A DNA stretch of 30,274 nt, taken from the NCBI GenBank assembly GCA_900553775.1, contig USEZ01000007.1, positions 1 to 30,274 of the forward strand. Reading direction: 5' to 3'. The notes under the pieces were generated by a model. That model was not told the DNA's origin. It ran no database searches and was given only the letters and a program-made list of their open reading frames with translations. The translations under genes were made by a program, and so were the position numbers. Source of the stretch: an uncultured Slackia sp. Lineage in GTDB: Bacteria > Actinomycetota > Coriobacteriia > Coriobacteriales > Eggerthellaceae. Below, one piece after another: positions 16,171-24,381 of the stretch. How positions within the stretch are numbered: position 1 is the stretch's first letter; every line of letters starts with the position of its first letter.

Positions 16171-17781
16171 ATGGCTTCACGAACCATACAGCAGGCGGCG
16201 TTGTTCGTCGCCTGTTCGATCGGATTGGCATGCTGGTGGCCGTTTTTTCGGAATAGCTACCTCGGCATGGTTTTCTACGAAGACGTATCGGGCGTTTCGA
16301 GCGGTCTGCTCCTCGGGATCGTCGTGCTTGGCATCGGGCTGTTCGGGGCGGCTTGTTTTTTCGTCCCCTGGACGCGAAGGCGCATCGATGCGGCATCGAT
16401 GACGGTTTCGTGCGCGGCGTCGCTTCTCTCGGTTGCGTCGGGGTGCATCGATACCGCAGCTGCTTCGGTCGCTTCGGCGTTGTGCCTGTCGCTTGCAGCC
16501 GCCTCGTCGGCGATAGGGTGGTTCTCTCTTTTATGCCGCCTTCTGTGGCCCGTTTCCGCTTCTATTCTGGCGACGTCGTTTTTCCTGAGCTTCTTCCTGC
16601 CTTACGTCGCCCATTTTTACGGCGAAGGCGCCATGGCGTTTCTCAACGATGCGCTCATGCCCGTTTCGGCCGCATGCCTGTGCGGCGCGCTTGCGCTGCT
16701 TCGCTTCGACGAGGGTTTGCCGTTCGGCCGCAAAGAGGCGCGCCCGAACGCCGACATGAAGGAAATGGCCGTCGTTTTGGTTCTGTTTCTCGTGGTCGGC
16801 GCTGTTTTCAGGGGATGCTTCGGCCAAGGTTCTCTGGATTATTCCCCTGCGGCCGAAGGCGAATTCCGCTATGTGACGGCTCTTGTCCTTTCGGGGGCTT
16901 TGATCGCGTTCACGTTTTCATTTTCGCGGCAGCCGACTTTTTTCGTCGTCGTATGGGCCGTTCTGGCCTTCGCGTTTTTTGCCGGCTTGGTTGTCTTGTC
17001 GGCCCTTGCCCTTCCTGCGGATGAGATATGGTCGAGCGTCGTTATAACGTCTCGCACATTCATGGGGCTTTTGCTTTGGATGGTTGCCGTGCGTTTCTGC
17101 CAGGGGCGTACCGCGACGATGCAGGTGCGATGCGTTAGCACGCTGTTGCTTGGGGTCGAAACAGCGTGCCTCGTGCTTACGGCTTTCGTCTCGCCTTTCG
17201 TCGACAGGGTGCTGGGAGGGTTCGATCCCGCCCTTGTCTCGTGCACAATGGCTCTTGTGCTTGTCGCGGGTTCGTTTGCCTACCTGATCGCCCTGGTGGT
17301 GAGGGGCTCGTTCGGCGTGGGCTACGGGAAGGAATCGCGGCATGTTCCGGCATGCGACCTTTCCGCCTCCGCCTGCCATGGTTCGGAAAGCTCGCGCGAT
17401 GCGGCCGCGGGGCCTTTTGCGCAGGACGGCGCCGTGAGCGATGGTGCGGTGCGGGCCGATGCCCTTTGCGGCGATGCTGCGCTTTCCGAGGCAGGTGCCG
17501 CACGCATCGCGGCATGCCGTGCCTTGTCGGAAAAGCACGGCATCACAGAGCGAGAGGAAGAGGTGCTCTATCAGCTTTCTCTCGGCCATAGCGTGAAAAA
17601 GGTGGCCGATACGCTGGTCATATCGGCAGGAACGGTGCAGTCCCACATCAAGAGAATCTACCGAAAGCTCGATTGCCATTCTCGCCAGGAGCTTATCGAC
17701 CTGGTCGATGAGACGATGCATGTCAAAGACGCCCTTGCCGATCCCTGTCGGGACCAGGCTCGATCCCGGTCGCCTCGATGA
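16171..17781 (+). CDS. LuxR B: membrane-sensor LuxR-family regulator
   Basis: 536 residues. The ATG at 16171 is the only in-frame ATG near the start of homology; GGGAGG lies 11 bases upstream. About 12 hydrophobic segments occupy residues 8-395, with the characteristic W and F rich first helix. A polar Ala/Ser/Gly-rich linker runs to about 452, and a LuxR helix-turn-helix fills about 455-516 (GITEREEEVLYQLSLGHSV, then a recognition helix with GTVQSHIKRIYRKLD). About 20 extra basic residues follow the usual end, and these codons overlap the antisense fragment C by 59 bp. It is divergent from flavoprotein 2, presumably its target. It is the only LuxR gene in the window without a truncation, frameshift or long homopolymer. 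Ligand unknown. Confidence 0.87.
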   Translation: MASRTIQQAALFVACSIGLACWWPFFRNSYLGMVFYEDVSGVSSGLLLGIVVLGIGLFGAACFFVPWTRRRIDAASMTVSCAASLLSVASGCIDTAAASVASALCLSLAAASSAIGWFSLLCRLLWPVSASILATSFFLSFFLPYVAHFYGEGAMAFLNDALMPVSAACLCGALALLRFDEGLPFGRKEARPNADMKEMAVVLVLFLVVGAVFRGCFGQGSLDYSPAAEGEFRYVTALVLSGALIAFTFSFSRQPTFFVVVWAVLAFAFFAGLVVLSALALPADEIWSSVVITSRTFMGLLLWMVAVRFCQGRTATMQVRCVSTLLLGVETACLVLTAFVSPFVDRVLGGFDPALVSCTMALVLVAGSFAYLIALVVRGSFGVGYGKESRHVPACDLSASACHGSESSRDAAAGPFAQDGAVSDGAVRADALCGDAALSEAGAARIAACRALSEKHGITEREEEVLYQLSLGHSVKKVADTLVISAGTVQSHIKRIYRKLDCHSRQELIDLVDETMHVKDALADPCRDQARSRSPR

Positions 17782-17980
17782 GCGCGATGACCTCCTGTTT
17801 GCTGTGAACGTCGAGCGTGAGATAGAGCTTTTTGGCATGGGTTCGAACCGCGTTCTCCGATATGGAGAGCTTTTTCGCGATGGACGGGATGTCGTATCCG
17901 TGGGCGAAAAGAAGCATGATTTCGTGCTGGCGTTCCGTCAGGTCGAAACGCCGTGCAAGCGCGGCGCATTGTTTTTCCAC
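17723..17980 (-). pseudogene. LuxR C: orphan LuxR DNA-binding tail, remnant of a lost regulator
   Basis: Only the C-terminal LuxR domain remains: CAALARRFDLTERQHEIMLL, then a helix-turn-helix with IAKKLSISENAVRTHAKKLY and ending near VIALIEATG. A GTG at 17978-17980 could open an 85-residue frame, but no ribosome binding site precedes it. The frame is open further upstream without any membrane segment. The place where the sensor domain should be encoded is occupied by a terminator hairpin (18052) and the ATPase promoter (18156). It is tail-to-tail with LuxR B and overlaps its 3' end by 59 bp. The most likely reading is a remnant left when the rest of the gene was deleted or replaced. A free-standing HTH regulator is possible but less likely. 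Confidence 0.7.
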
Positions 17981-18051
17981 GCAGTTTGCGGCACGCGTTC
18001 CTGCCTGGTCGGCCGCGACTTCGCGGAACCCGAGCGCTTTTCGAGCCTCCG

Positions 18052-18098
18052 AAGCAGGCCCTGCCTGCGTTTCGCAGCGCAGGGCCTGCTTTGCGTTT
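18052..18098 (+). terminator. strong stem-loop downstream of LuxR B
   Basis: AAGCAGGCCCTGC (18052-18064) pairs perfectly with 18079-18091. The stem continues, after a small bulge, with TGCG-TTT-CGCA. TGCGTTT follows. It stops transcripts coming from LuxR B before they reach the ATPase gene. Confidence 0.75.
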
Positions 18099-18155
18099 GC
18101 TGAATATGCGCGGTTTCCAGCGCTTCGATGTCCATCGTGCGCGGGCCGAAGGCGG

Positions 18156-18218
18156 CCTCCGTCCTCGTTAGTATAATCTAGATTATACTAATCACGATTA
18201 TACTAACGAGGACGGAGG
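18156..18218. promoter_or_regulatory. nested inverted repeats forming the ATPase promoter and leader
   Basis: Two perfect 23-nt arms (18156-18178 and 18196-18218) face each other across 17 nt. The inner part of the left arm also forms a 24-bp palindrome with the spacer: TTAGTATAAT-CTAG-ATTATACTAA (18169-18192). TTAGTATAAT is thus present three times, each containing a consensus TATAAT: forward at 18172-18177, and twice on the minus strand. The right arm ends with GGAGG, the ribosome binding site of the ATPase (ATG at 18223), and the left arm begins with CCTCC, able to mask it. AGATTATACTAATCA from the centre recurs at 21852-21866. Confidence 0.85.
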
Positions 18219-18222
18219 GGCT

Positions 18223-19641
18223 ATGTTCGTCGGACGCGAAAAAGAGTTGGCTGAAATGGAGCGCCTCTATCGCACTCCCGGCTTTCAGATGGTGGTGCTT
18301 TATGGCAGACGGCGTGTGGGGAAAACCACGCTGATTGAAAAGTTCTCCCATTCGAAGAAAACGTTGTTTTTTACGGCGAAAGTCCAGGTGGATAAAGAAA
18401 ATCTGAGAGATTTCTCCAAAGTCGTCTACGAATTTTTCGACATGCCGGCAACCATGCCGTCGTTCGGCAGCTGGGACGACGCATTCGGCTTCGTGGCGGA
18501 GCAGGCCCACGATGAACGAATCGTGCTCGTATTCGACGAGTTTCCTTACGCGGCTAAAGCGAACGCATCGCTTCCTTCTGTCGTGCAGATAGCCATCGAT
18601 CGCCAGATGAAGCGTTCGAGCATCTATCTCATTCTTTCGGGAAGCAATCAAGGGTTTATGGAAAGCGAGGTTTTGGGCAGGGAGAGTCCTTTGTTCGGCC
18701 GTCGTACCGCCCAGTTGAGGCTGTCTGCGTTCGGATATCTCGACTCTGCGCGCATGCTCGAAGGAGTCTCGTTAGAGGACCAGGTTAAATACTATTCGTG
18801 CATCGGCGGAACGCCTCATTGCCTGTCTTTGGTCGACGTGCGCGACTCGTTCGAAAGCAATATCAAACGCCTTTTCTTCGAGAAGACGGGCTTTCTTTAC
18901 GAAGAACCTCTCATGCTTTTGAGACAAGAGCTTCGCGAGCCCATGGTATACGCTTCGGTGCTTGGAGCCGTGGCGCAGGGCGCGGTGAAGGCGAAAGAGA
19001 TAGCCGATCGCCTCGATATCGAGAAAAGCGCGGTTTCTCGATATGTCGCCACGTTGAAAGCGTTGGGAATCGTGGACAGGAAGGTGCCTTTCGGCGATGA
19101 CGTCGAGACATCGCGAAAAGGGATATACACCCTCAACGAAGGATGCTTTTCCTATTGGTATCGCTTCGTGAAGCCGTATGTGGGAGAGGTCGAGCAAGGT
19201 TCCGGCTCCCTTGTTGCCGACCAATTCGCCTTCGGCGAGGCCCTTTCCACGTATGTGGGCCAGCGTTTCGAGGGAATCTGCCAAGAGTGGCTTCGCATGC
19301 AAGCGCTCGACGGCAGGCTTCCGTTTCCCGCGATAAGCTTCGGGCAATGGTGGGGCTCCGACCCTTTGAGGAGAAGCCAGACGGACATCGATGCGGTTGC
19401 GGCCAACAGGCTTACGAAGCAGGCTTTATTCGGCGAATGCAAATGGCGCGAGTCGTTCGACGAAACGGCGGCGCTTGCGCGCGTGCAAGACGATGCGCCG
19501 CGCTTGATCGGCGGATACGACGACGTATGGTCGGCATTGTTCACGAAGCGCCCGGTAAGCGGCGGCACGAAAGAAAAGGCGGCGAAGGCGAAAGGCCGCA
19601 TCCTGCTCGTCGACCTTGAGACGCTTTACGAAGATCTTTAA
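18223..19641 (+). CDS. AAA-family ATPase with winged helix and DUF234-type C-terminal domain
   Basis: 472 residues; ATG at 18223, GGAGGGG just upstream. Domains: an ATPase_2-type P-loop domain (about 1-230) with Walker A GRRRVGKT (28-35) and Walker B VLVFDE (101-106); a winged helix (about 255-295, IADRLDIEKSAVSRYVATLK) able to bind DNA; and a C-terminal DUF234-like domain with D-x-D and GECKW (roughly 385-405), spaced like a PD-(D/E)XK nuclease core. Proteins of this group are common in archaea and gut anaerobes and their role is unknown. The winged helix and the palindromes in its own promoter suggest self-regulation. It interrupts a run of reductase/LuxR modules and is bordered on both sides by truncated LuxR genes, as expected for a mobile or recombination-prone segment. 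Confidence 0.85.
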   Translation: MFVGREKELAEMERLYRTPGFQMVVLYGRRRVGKTTLIEKFSHSKKTLFFTAKVQVDKENLRDFSKVVYEFFDMPATMPSFGSWDDAFGFVAEQAHDERIVLVFDEFPYAAKANASLPSVVQIAIDRQMKRSSIYLILSGSNQGFMESEVLGRESPLFGRRTAQLRLSAFGYLDSARMLEGVSLEDQVKYYSCIGGTPHCLSLVDVRDSFESNIKRLFFEKTGFLYEEPLMLLRQELREPMVYASVLGAVAQGAVKAKEIADRLDIEKSAVSRYVATLKALGIVDRKVPFGDDVETSRKGIYTLNEGCFSYWYRFVKPYVGEVEQGSGSLVADQFAFGEALSTYVGQRFEGICQEWLRMQALDGRLPFPAISFGQWWGSDPLRRSQTDIDAVAANRLTKQALFGECKWRESFDETAALARVQDDAPRLIGGYDDVWSALFTKRPVSGGTKEKAAKAKGRILLVDLETLYEDL

Positions 19642-19753
19642 AAACGAGCGACGCGCCTGTTGCCTCTGGGGTATTCGGGGTAGGGTTGGCGATATGCCGG
19701 CGGCCGCTGTTGTGTCGCTTGGGGCGTGCGATGCGCACCGACGGCTCCGATTT

Positions 19754-21121
19754 CTATGAGAGGGTCGTGAAATCGATGTCCGATGCCGACTTCGTTTTTT
19801 GCTCCACGAGGTCGATGAGCTCTTGTTGGGAGTGGACGTCAAGCTTGCGATAGACGTTCTTGATGTGACTTTTGACGGTTTCTTCTCCGATGACCAGGTC
19901 TTCGCTTATATGAGCGCGGTTCCTTCCCCGCGCCAACAGGAGGAAAACTTCGGTTTCGCGAGGCGATAGCTTGCGTTCGCGCGCCAACAGCGCCCCTGTT
20001 TTTTCGAAAGGCGATACGGCATCGGATTCCTCCATCGGCTTTATTATCCCCCAGCTTGCGCTTGTCGGTTTTGCTCCAAGAGCGAAAAGGGCTATAAGAA
20101 GAGTCACGAAGATAGAGCATGACGACAGCATCGCAAAGCCCGCTTCGTCTGTGATGGCTGCTGCTGCATACGATGCGAGAAGCGAGCCGATAAGCTGCCC
20201 GAATTGAATGGCGAAAAGTCCCCGGCAGGCGACGTATCCCGGTGCAATCTTCCTTTTGTTCGAGAGGGCTGCCCACAGCGCCCAGAGCACGATGTAGAAA
20301 TACTGGTAGCCGAATTGGTAGACTCCCGTCCCTATGACGTTGAAAGGTTCGTGCAGCGGAACGAGAAGGAAGCCTGCGGCAATCAAGGGCAGAGACACCT
20401 GAAACGTCAGTCTGTCGAAATCCATCCGACAGACTTCCATGGTGAGATAGAGCGTGAGCGCTCCTGCGATAATGGCGATGATGTTGAGGGCGTCGCGTAC
20501 TGCAATCGCCTCTGGGCCGACGGGCGCCATAAGGCCCTTCATGGCGCCGAACGATATGCCGAAGAACAAGGCGACCGCAATCATTTTCACGGGAAGCTTC
20601 GCTATATGGCCGCGATTGGCATCTTTACGGTTGCGCTCGGTACGGCCGCCTTTGAGATGAAGGAGGAAAAGCATGCTCGCGCATGGCAGGAGGGCGACGA
20701 TGACTTGGGCCATATTGGAAGGTAGAAGATGAAGGGCCGCATAGGCGGGCGATGCGGCAAGCAACGACGCGATGCTGTAGATGACGGCGCGTTTCGGACC
20801 GAGCGATGAGAGAAGTTCACCCCAGAGCGCAACAATGGCCCCGCTTCCCAGGCCTGTGGCTAAAGATCCTGCGATGTAAAGCGCCTCGGCAAATTCTCCC
20901 GCTCCGACGAGGGCGTCGTGGGACAGTGCAAGCGTGCCGACGGTTGTCAGGATTCCCGCCATTTGGGGTAGGAGTCGTATGTCCGAAAGCGTTTTTCCGT
21001 ATCGTGCGATACAAAGAAGCATCGCCAATCCGACGACATTCGCGAAAAGCGATGTCGTCCAAAGCGGCTCGAGCGCTGCTGCGCTCGGTGCGGATTGCGC
21101 GAGAATGCCTTCGCTTTCATG
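19754..21121 (-). pseudogene. LuxR D: membrane-sensor LuxR regulator lacking its first membrane segment
   Basis: From the TAG at 19754-19756 back to about 21121 the minus frame encodes a LuxR sensor regulator: about 11 hydrophobic segments, a linker, and a C-terminal LuxR domain (LSPRETEVFLLLARGRNRAH, then VKSHIKNVYRKLDVHSQQEL). The frame stays open for another 185 codons, but those codons are antisense to a flavoprotein fragment and look nothing like a sensor. By comparison with LuxR E, homology starts at HESEGILAQ, matching the segment after membrane helix 1, so about 30-35 N-terminal residues with helix 1, the start codon and the promoter are gone. Without them it is probably not expressed properly. 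The C-terminal DNA-binding part is intact. Confidence 0.75.
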
Positions 21122-21673
21122 ATCGACGCCGGCCTGGGCGGTGGTTTGCAATGGGGACAGCTCACGCAACCCGTTGGAGGCGAATACAATCTCGAGGCTC
21201 AAAAACTCGTGCTTCAGGGTGAAATCGAGAATGGGCAGACGGTAACGGCCGATTCTCTCGAAGAGCTTGCCGACCTTATGGGCGTTCCTGCGGAGAATCT
21301 CGTGGCAACTGTCGATCGTTATAACGAGCTGTGCGATTTGGGCAAAGACCTCGATTTCGGCAAGCGCCCCGAAGTAATGGGAAAGGTGCAGGATCCGCCT
21401 TTCTATGCAGGCAAGCTCGTCGCCTCCATGCTTACGATGTGCGGTGGCTTGCGCACCAACCTCGATGCCCAGGTGCTCGACGCCGACGACCAGCCGATTG
21501 AGGGCCTGTATGTGTGCGGCTCGGCGGCAGGAGAGTTCTTCGGCGCAGGAGATTATCCCACGTATGTTCCAGGCATCGGCCATGGCCGCTGCGTGACGTT
21601 CGGTCGAATTGCGGGCATCAATGCCGCAGGCGGCAATGCGGAAGAGGAAATCGAAGATCTCGAGGTTATCTAG
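21119..21673 (+). pseudogene. flavoprotein 3: C-terminal fragment of a FAD-dependent reductase
   Basis: About 184 codons to the TAG at 21671-21673. They match the last third of the flavoprotein family: helical cap segment ENLVATVDRYNELCDLGKDL, DPPFYAGKL, and the closing FAD contacts CGGLRTNLDAQVLD and IEGLYVCGSAAGEFFG, ending in GRIAGINAAGG. The Tat signal, the GxGxxG motif and the GKRF motif, some 380 codons, are absent. No proper start codon or ribosome binding site precedes the fragment; the open frame extends only to a TTG at 21095. It abuts LuxR D head to head. The remaining codons show no stops, so the loss is probably recent. A terminator follows at 21725. Confidence 0.8.
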
Positions 21674-21724
21674 CATACGCGAATCCGTCTCATGCGAAAC
21701 GCATCGTTATCGATGCGTGATTTT

Positions 21725-21763
21725 AAAGACCGTCGCCTTCCCTCCCTCGGGCGACGGTCTTTT
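21725..21763 (+). terminator. terminator after the flavoprotein 3 fragment
   Basis: Perfect 13-bp stem (AAAGACCGTCGCC, 21725-21737, with 21750-21762), 12-nt loop, T run at the end of the stem. It was evidently the terminator of the once complete gene. Confidence 0.88.
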
Positions 21764-22455
21764 GCGCTCGGTTGTATCGCGTGATGTTTCCAGTTGGCAT
21801 GTCGATTCTGCCCGAGAAGGGTGAGCTGCGTCAAAAGGCGTATGCCGATTCAGATTATACTAATCAAAGTATTTATGCATTTTGCGAGGTCAACTTCGCA
21901 TTTTGCCACTGGTTGATGAAACCGTATGCAGGATAAATCGAACAGGCAGTCAGATTGATTCGATTGCCCACTGGTGTTTTCAGCAAAATCCCAGGTTGTT
22001 GGTTTCTCGCGAGTCGCTCCAAGTCGATGAGGGCTTCGAAAGGGCAAGAAGTGCCGTCGAAAAAAGCTGCCTACTGCAGAAAACGCGCACGCTCGCCTCG
22101 ATTTCTGACGCCGGTCGGCTGTCGTAACTTGCAGAGCTCCACCGCCGCGCATGCGATGGAGAAACATGTTTGCAGCGTATGGTTTCAAGCATGTTCGGTG
22201 CGGTATCCGCCCCCCTGATTTCTTGAAAAGCGAAAAGTTGTTGGCGGTCGAACCGTGCAACACGTCCGTCAATGCCAAGTGTTTTACAGAGGTTTTCTAA
22301 GTCGAAAGAAATTCCTTGCTAGGGTTTGTTTTTCTTTTGCTCGGTTTGTTTTTCTCCTGGTGGGCATCGGTCTCTCTCCCTGTTTATCCAGTGTCGAGCA
22401 CATAGGATGGTGACACGGGCAAACACGAAAACGACGTCAAGGGAGGGGTGTTCTT
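21764..22455. other. gene-free, lower-GC region with a copy of the ATPase promoter element
   Basis: About 690 bp. AGATTATACTAATCA (21852-21866) is identical to the centre of the ATPase promoter repeat, and is extended by ATACT-N6-AGTAT (21857-21872). GCATTTTGC occurs twice at 21-bp spacing (21877 and 21898). A frame from 21882 reads protein-like for about 80 codons, meets TAA at 22128 and continues to a stop near 22223; it could be a decayed gene, but I recognise no family. The GC content falls toward 22300-22380. The last part holds the promoter region of flavoprotein 4. Confidence 0.5.
22323..22355. promoter_or_regulatory. 13-bp direct repeats upstream of flavoprotein 4
   Basis: GGTTTGTTTTTCT occurs twice (22323-22335 and 22343-22355), with starts exactly 20 bp apart, about two helical turns. 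This is a typical arrangement for an activator binding tandem sites on one DNA face. The start codon is 100 bp downstream. Confidence 0.6.
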
Positions 22456-24282
22456 ATGAGCAACGACGCGAAGAATGATGCCGGATATGGTTGTATGGGG
22501 CAAAGGGCTGTCACGCGCCGTGGATTCATTACGGCCGCATGTGGGGCGGGTGCGGGCGCAGCTGCCATCGGCATGTTGTCGGGGTGCGCGTCGAACGGAC
22601 CGGCGTCTGACGAGAAGAATCGCGACGATACCGCCCGGAAAGAGTTCGAGGCTGCGGCCGACCCGATCGACCCCGTCGAACCGCCTGATTCCTGGGATTA
22701 CGAGTACGATGTTGTCGTTGTCGGTTCTGGGGGTGGTGGAATCACCGGGTCGGTTCGCCTTGTCGACGAGGGGCTTAAGGTGGCCCTCCTTGAGAAGAAT
22801 GAGAAAACAGGGGGAACAACGGCATATGGAGGAATGTTCGTCAACGCGGGTGGCCATAGGCAGGCGAACGAAGCCCAGTGGGCGCTTCCGAGCTATCCTT
22901 ACGATCCGAGCAAAGTTGTTGCTTGGGTCAATGACCAGCAGCAAATGACCGTTGATTCCGATTTGCTGTATGCCATGGCGGTCGAGGGGCCGAAGTGCAT
23001 CGACTGGATGGAGGACAATCTGCAGGTTCCTTGGGCTCCCGCATCGGCAGGGCCTTCTGGCTTCAAGAGTCTGTATTGGGAAGGCCAAATCACTAAAACG
23101 AATTCAATCGAAATCAATTACTATCCCATGGAGATGCTGACCGAGCGCGCTCTTGAGCACGGTGTCGAGGTCTTTACGAACACGCAGGTCGAGGCGCTTG
23201 TGGTGGAAAACGGAAGAGTCGTGGGGGTGCGGACGCGCCAGGGGGAAGAAACGAAATTCTTCAAGGCGTCTCGTGCAGTTTTGCTGACGGCGGGCGGATT
23301 CGAAATGAACCGCGCAATGCTGGAAAAGTACACTCCGAATTGTTTGCGCGGAATCGTCAACGTGGCAACTCCTCCTTACAACAGGGGAGAGTGCATTCGT
23401 ATGGGGCTCGGTGTCGGCGCCGATTTGTCTGGATACGAATCGGTTGCGTGCTTCGACGGCAGCGTGGAATGGGAACCGTACGACGAATATGCCGTCGAAA
23501 TGACAGCCCATGTCAACAAAGACGGCAACCAAGCGCTACGCCAGCCGTGGCTGCTTATTAATCGGATGGGTTCCCGCGTTCCGTATTTGAGCACCGCTGG
23601 GACGTCGTATCCGTATGAAACCTTGTCTGAAGACTCTCTTGTTACGGCGCTGACCGACCAGGCGGCCGTCGAAATGAGTCAGCCAGGGGGTAGGACGTAC
23701 GTTTGCTTCGATTCGAAATACGAACAGCTTGTCATGGATAACTATTTCAAGCAGTCTGTGTGCCGCGTTGGTAAGGTAGTGGCCGAAGACGACGGCTTAA
23801 TCGATCGTGTTCCCGAATGGCAGCGAGATTGGCGCGACGGTTTTCAGATGATGTTGGAATCGGGGGCAGTAAAGAAGTGCGATACCGTCGAGGAGCTTGA
23901 ATCGGCTCTCGGATTGAGGGAGGGAATTCTGGTTCAGGCCGTTGCGAAATGGAATGACGCGTGCGAAAACGGCGAGGATTGGGTATCGGTCTATAAATAC
24001 GATCCGAGCTGGCTTATTCCGATAAACGAACCTCCGTATTATGGCGCCAAGATCGGTGGAAACATCTTTGCGACTAAATGCGGCTTGCGTGTCAATCCGA
24101 ACATGCAAGTGATCGACGGACAGGGCGCTGTTATTCCGGGGCTGTATGCGGGCTGGCATACAGCAGGCGGATCGAATGGTGAGAACAACATTGCGGGAAA
24201 GCCGTTTAATGGGCTTTATGGCGACGTCGGATTGTCCTTCATCGGCGGCTATATGGCGGCGGGCGGCATTTTGGCGGAATAA
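22456..24282 (+). CDS. flavoprotein 4: Tat-exported FAD-dependent reductase
   Basis: 608 residues; ATG at 22456 after GGGAGGGG (22441-22448). Tat motif TRRGFIT (20-26), lipobox LSGC (41-44), then an acidic spacer to residue 80. FAD binding: VVVVGSGGGG (86-95) and LLEKNEKTGGTTAYGG. It differs from its neighbours: the substrate motif GKRF-NE is replaced by MGSRVPYL (about residue 369), and the C-terminus has AGWHTAGGSNGENNIAG, resembling ketosteroid-dehydrogenase or shikimate-type FAD oxidoreductases of the same superfamily. It is paired with a convergent LysR gene, not a LuxR. Codon third positions are more mixed (more T and A) than in flavoproteins 1 and 5, which fits lower expression or more recent acquisition. 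No adjacent cytochrome; substrate unknown. Confidence 0.86.
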   Translation: MSNDAKNDAGYGCMGQRAVTRRGFITAACGAGAGAAAIGMLSGCASNGPASDEKNRDDTARKEFEAAADPIDPVEPPDSWDYEYDVVVVGSGGGGITGSVRLVDEGLKVALLEKNEKTGGTTAYGGMFVNAGGHRQANEAQWALPSYPYDPSKVVAWVNDQQQMTVDSDLLYAMAVEGPKCIDWMEDNLQVPWAPASAGPSGFKSLYWEGQITKTNSIEINYYPMEMLTERALEHGVEVFTNTQVEALVVENGRVVGVRTRQGEETKFFKASRAVLLTAGGFEMNRAMLEKYTPNCLRGIVNVATPPYNRGECIRMGLGVGADLSGYESVACFDGSVEWEPYDEYAVEMTAHVNKDGNQALRQPWLLINRMGSRVPYLSTAGTSYPYETLSEDSLVTALTDQAAVEMSQPGGRTYVCFDSKYEQLVMDNYFKQSVCRVGKVVAEDDGLIDRVPEWQRDWRDGFQMMLESGAVKKCDTVEELESALGLREGILVQAVAKWNDACENGEDWVSVYKYDPSWLIPINEPPYYGAKIGGNIFATKCGLRVNPNMQVIDGQGAVIPGLYAGWHTAGGSNGENNIAGKPFNGLYGDVGLSFIGGYMAAGGILAE

Positions 24283-24309
24283 TTTTGCCGAATAAGGCGA
24301 TTCCCTCCC

Positions 24310-24339
24310 AAGGGGCGGCTCGATAGAGCCGCCCCTTTT
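24310..24339. terminator. bidirectional terminator between flavoprotein 4 and LysR
   Basis: Perfect 12-bp stem AAGGGGCGGCTC (24310-24321) / 24326-24337 with loop GATA and TTTT on the + side. It lies between converging genes. Confidence 0.92.
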
Positions 24340-24381
24340 GCTGGAACGGAGACGAGCCTTGCTCGGCTCCAGCGTTCTTCC

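Noticed and set aside
18156..18218. Transposon terminal inverted repeats or a CRISPR-like repeat at the ATPase promoter
   Set aside because: Both arms lie on the same side of the gene, there is no matching repeat at the 3' side, no transposase and no spacer pattern. A promoter/operator reading fits better.
19664..19690. GGGGTATTCGGGGTAGGG as another LuxR operator of the GGGTA type
   Set aside because: It lies between the 3' ends of two convergent genes, not in a promoter, and has no inverted partner. Kept only as a coincidence of the half-site.
21122..21676. N-terminal 185-codon extension of LuxR D on the minus strand
   Set aside because: It is exactly antisense to the flavoprotein 3 fragment and resembles no sensor domain; the frame is open by chance.
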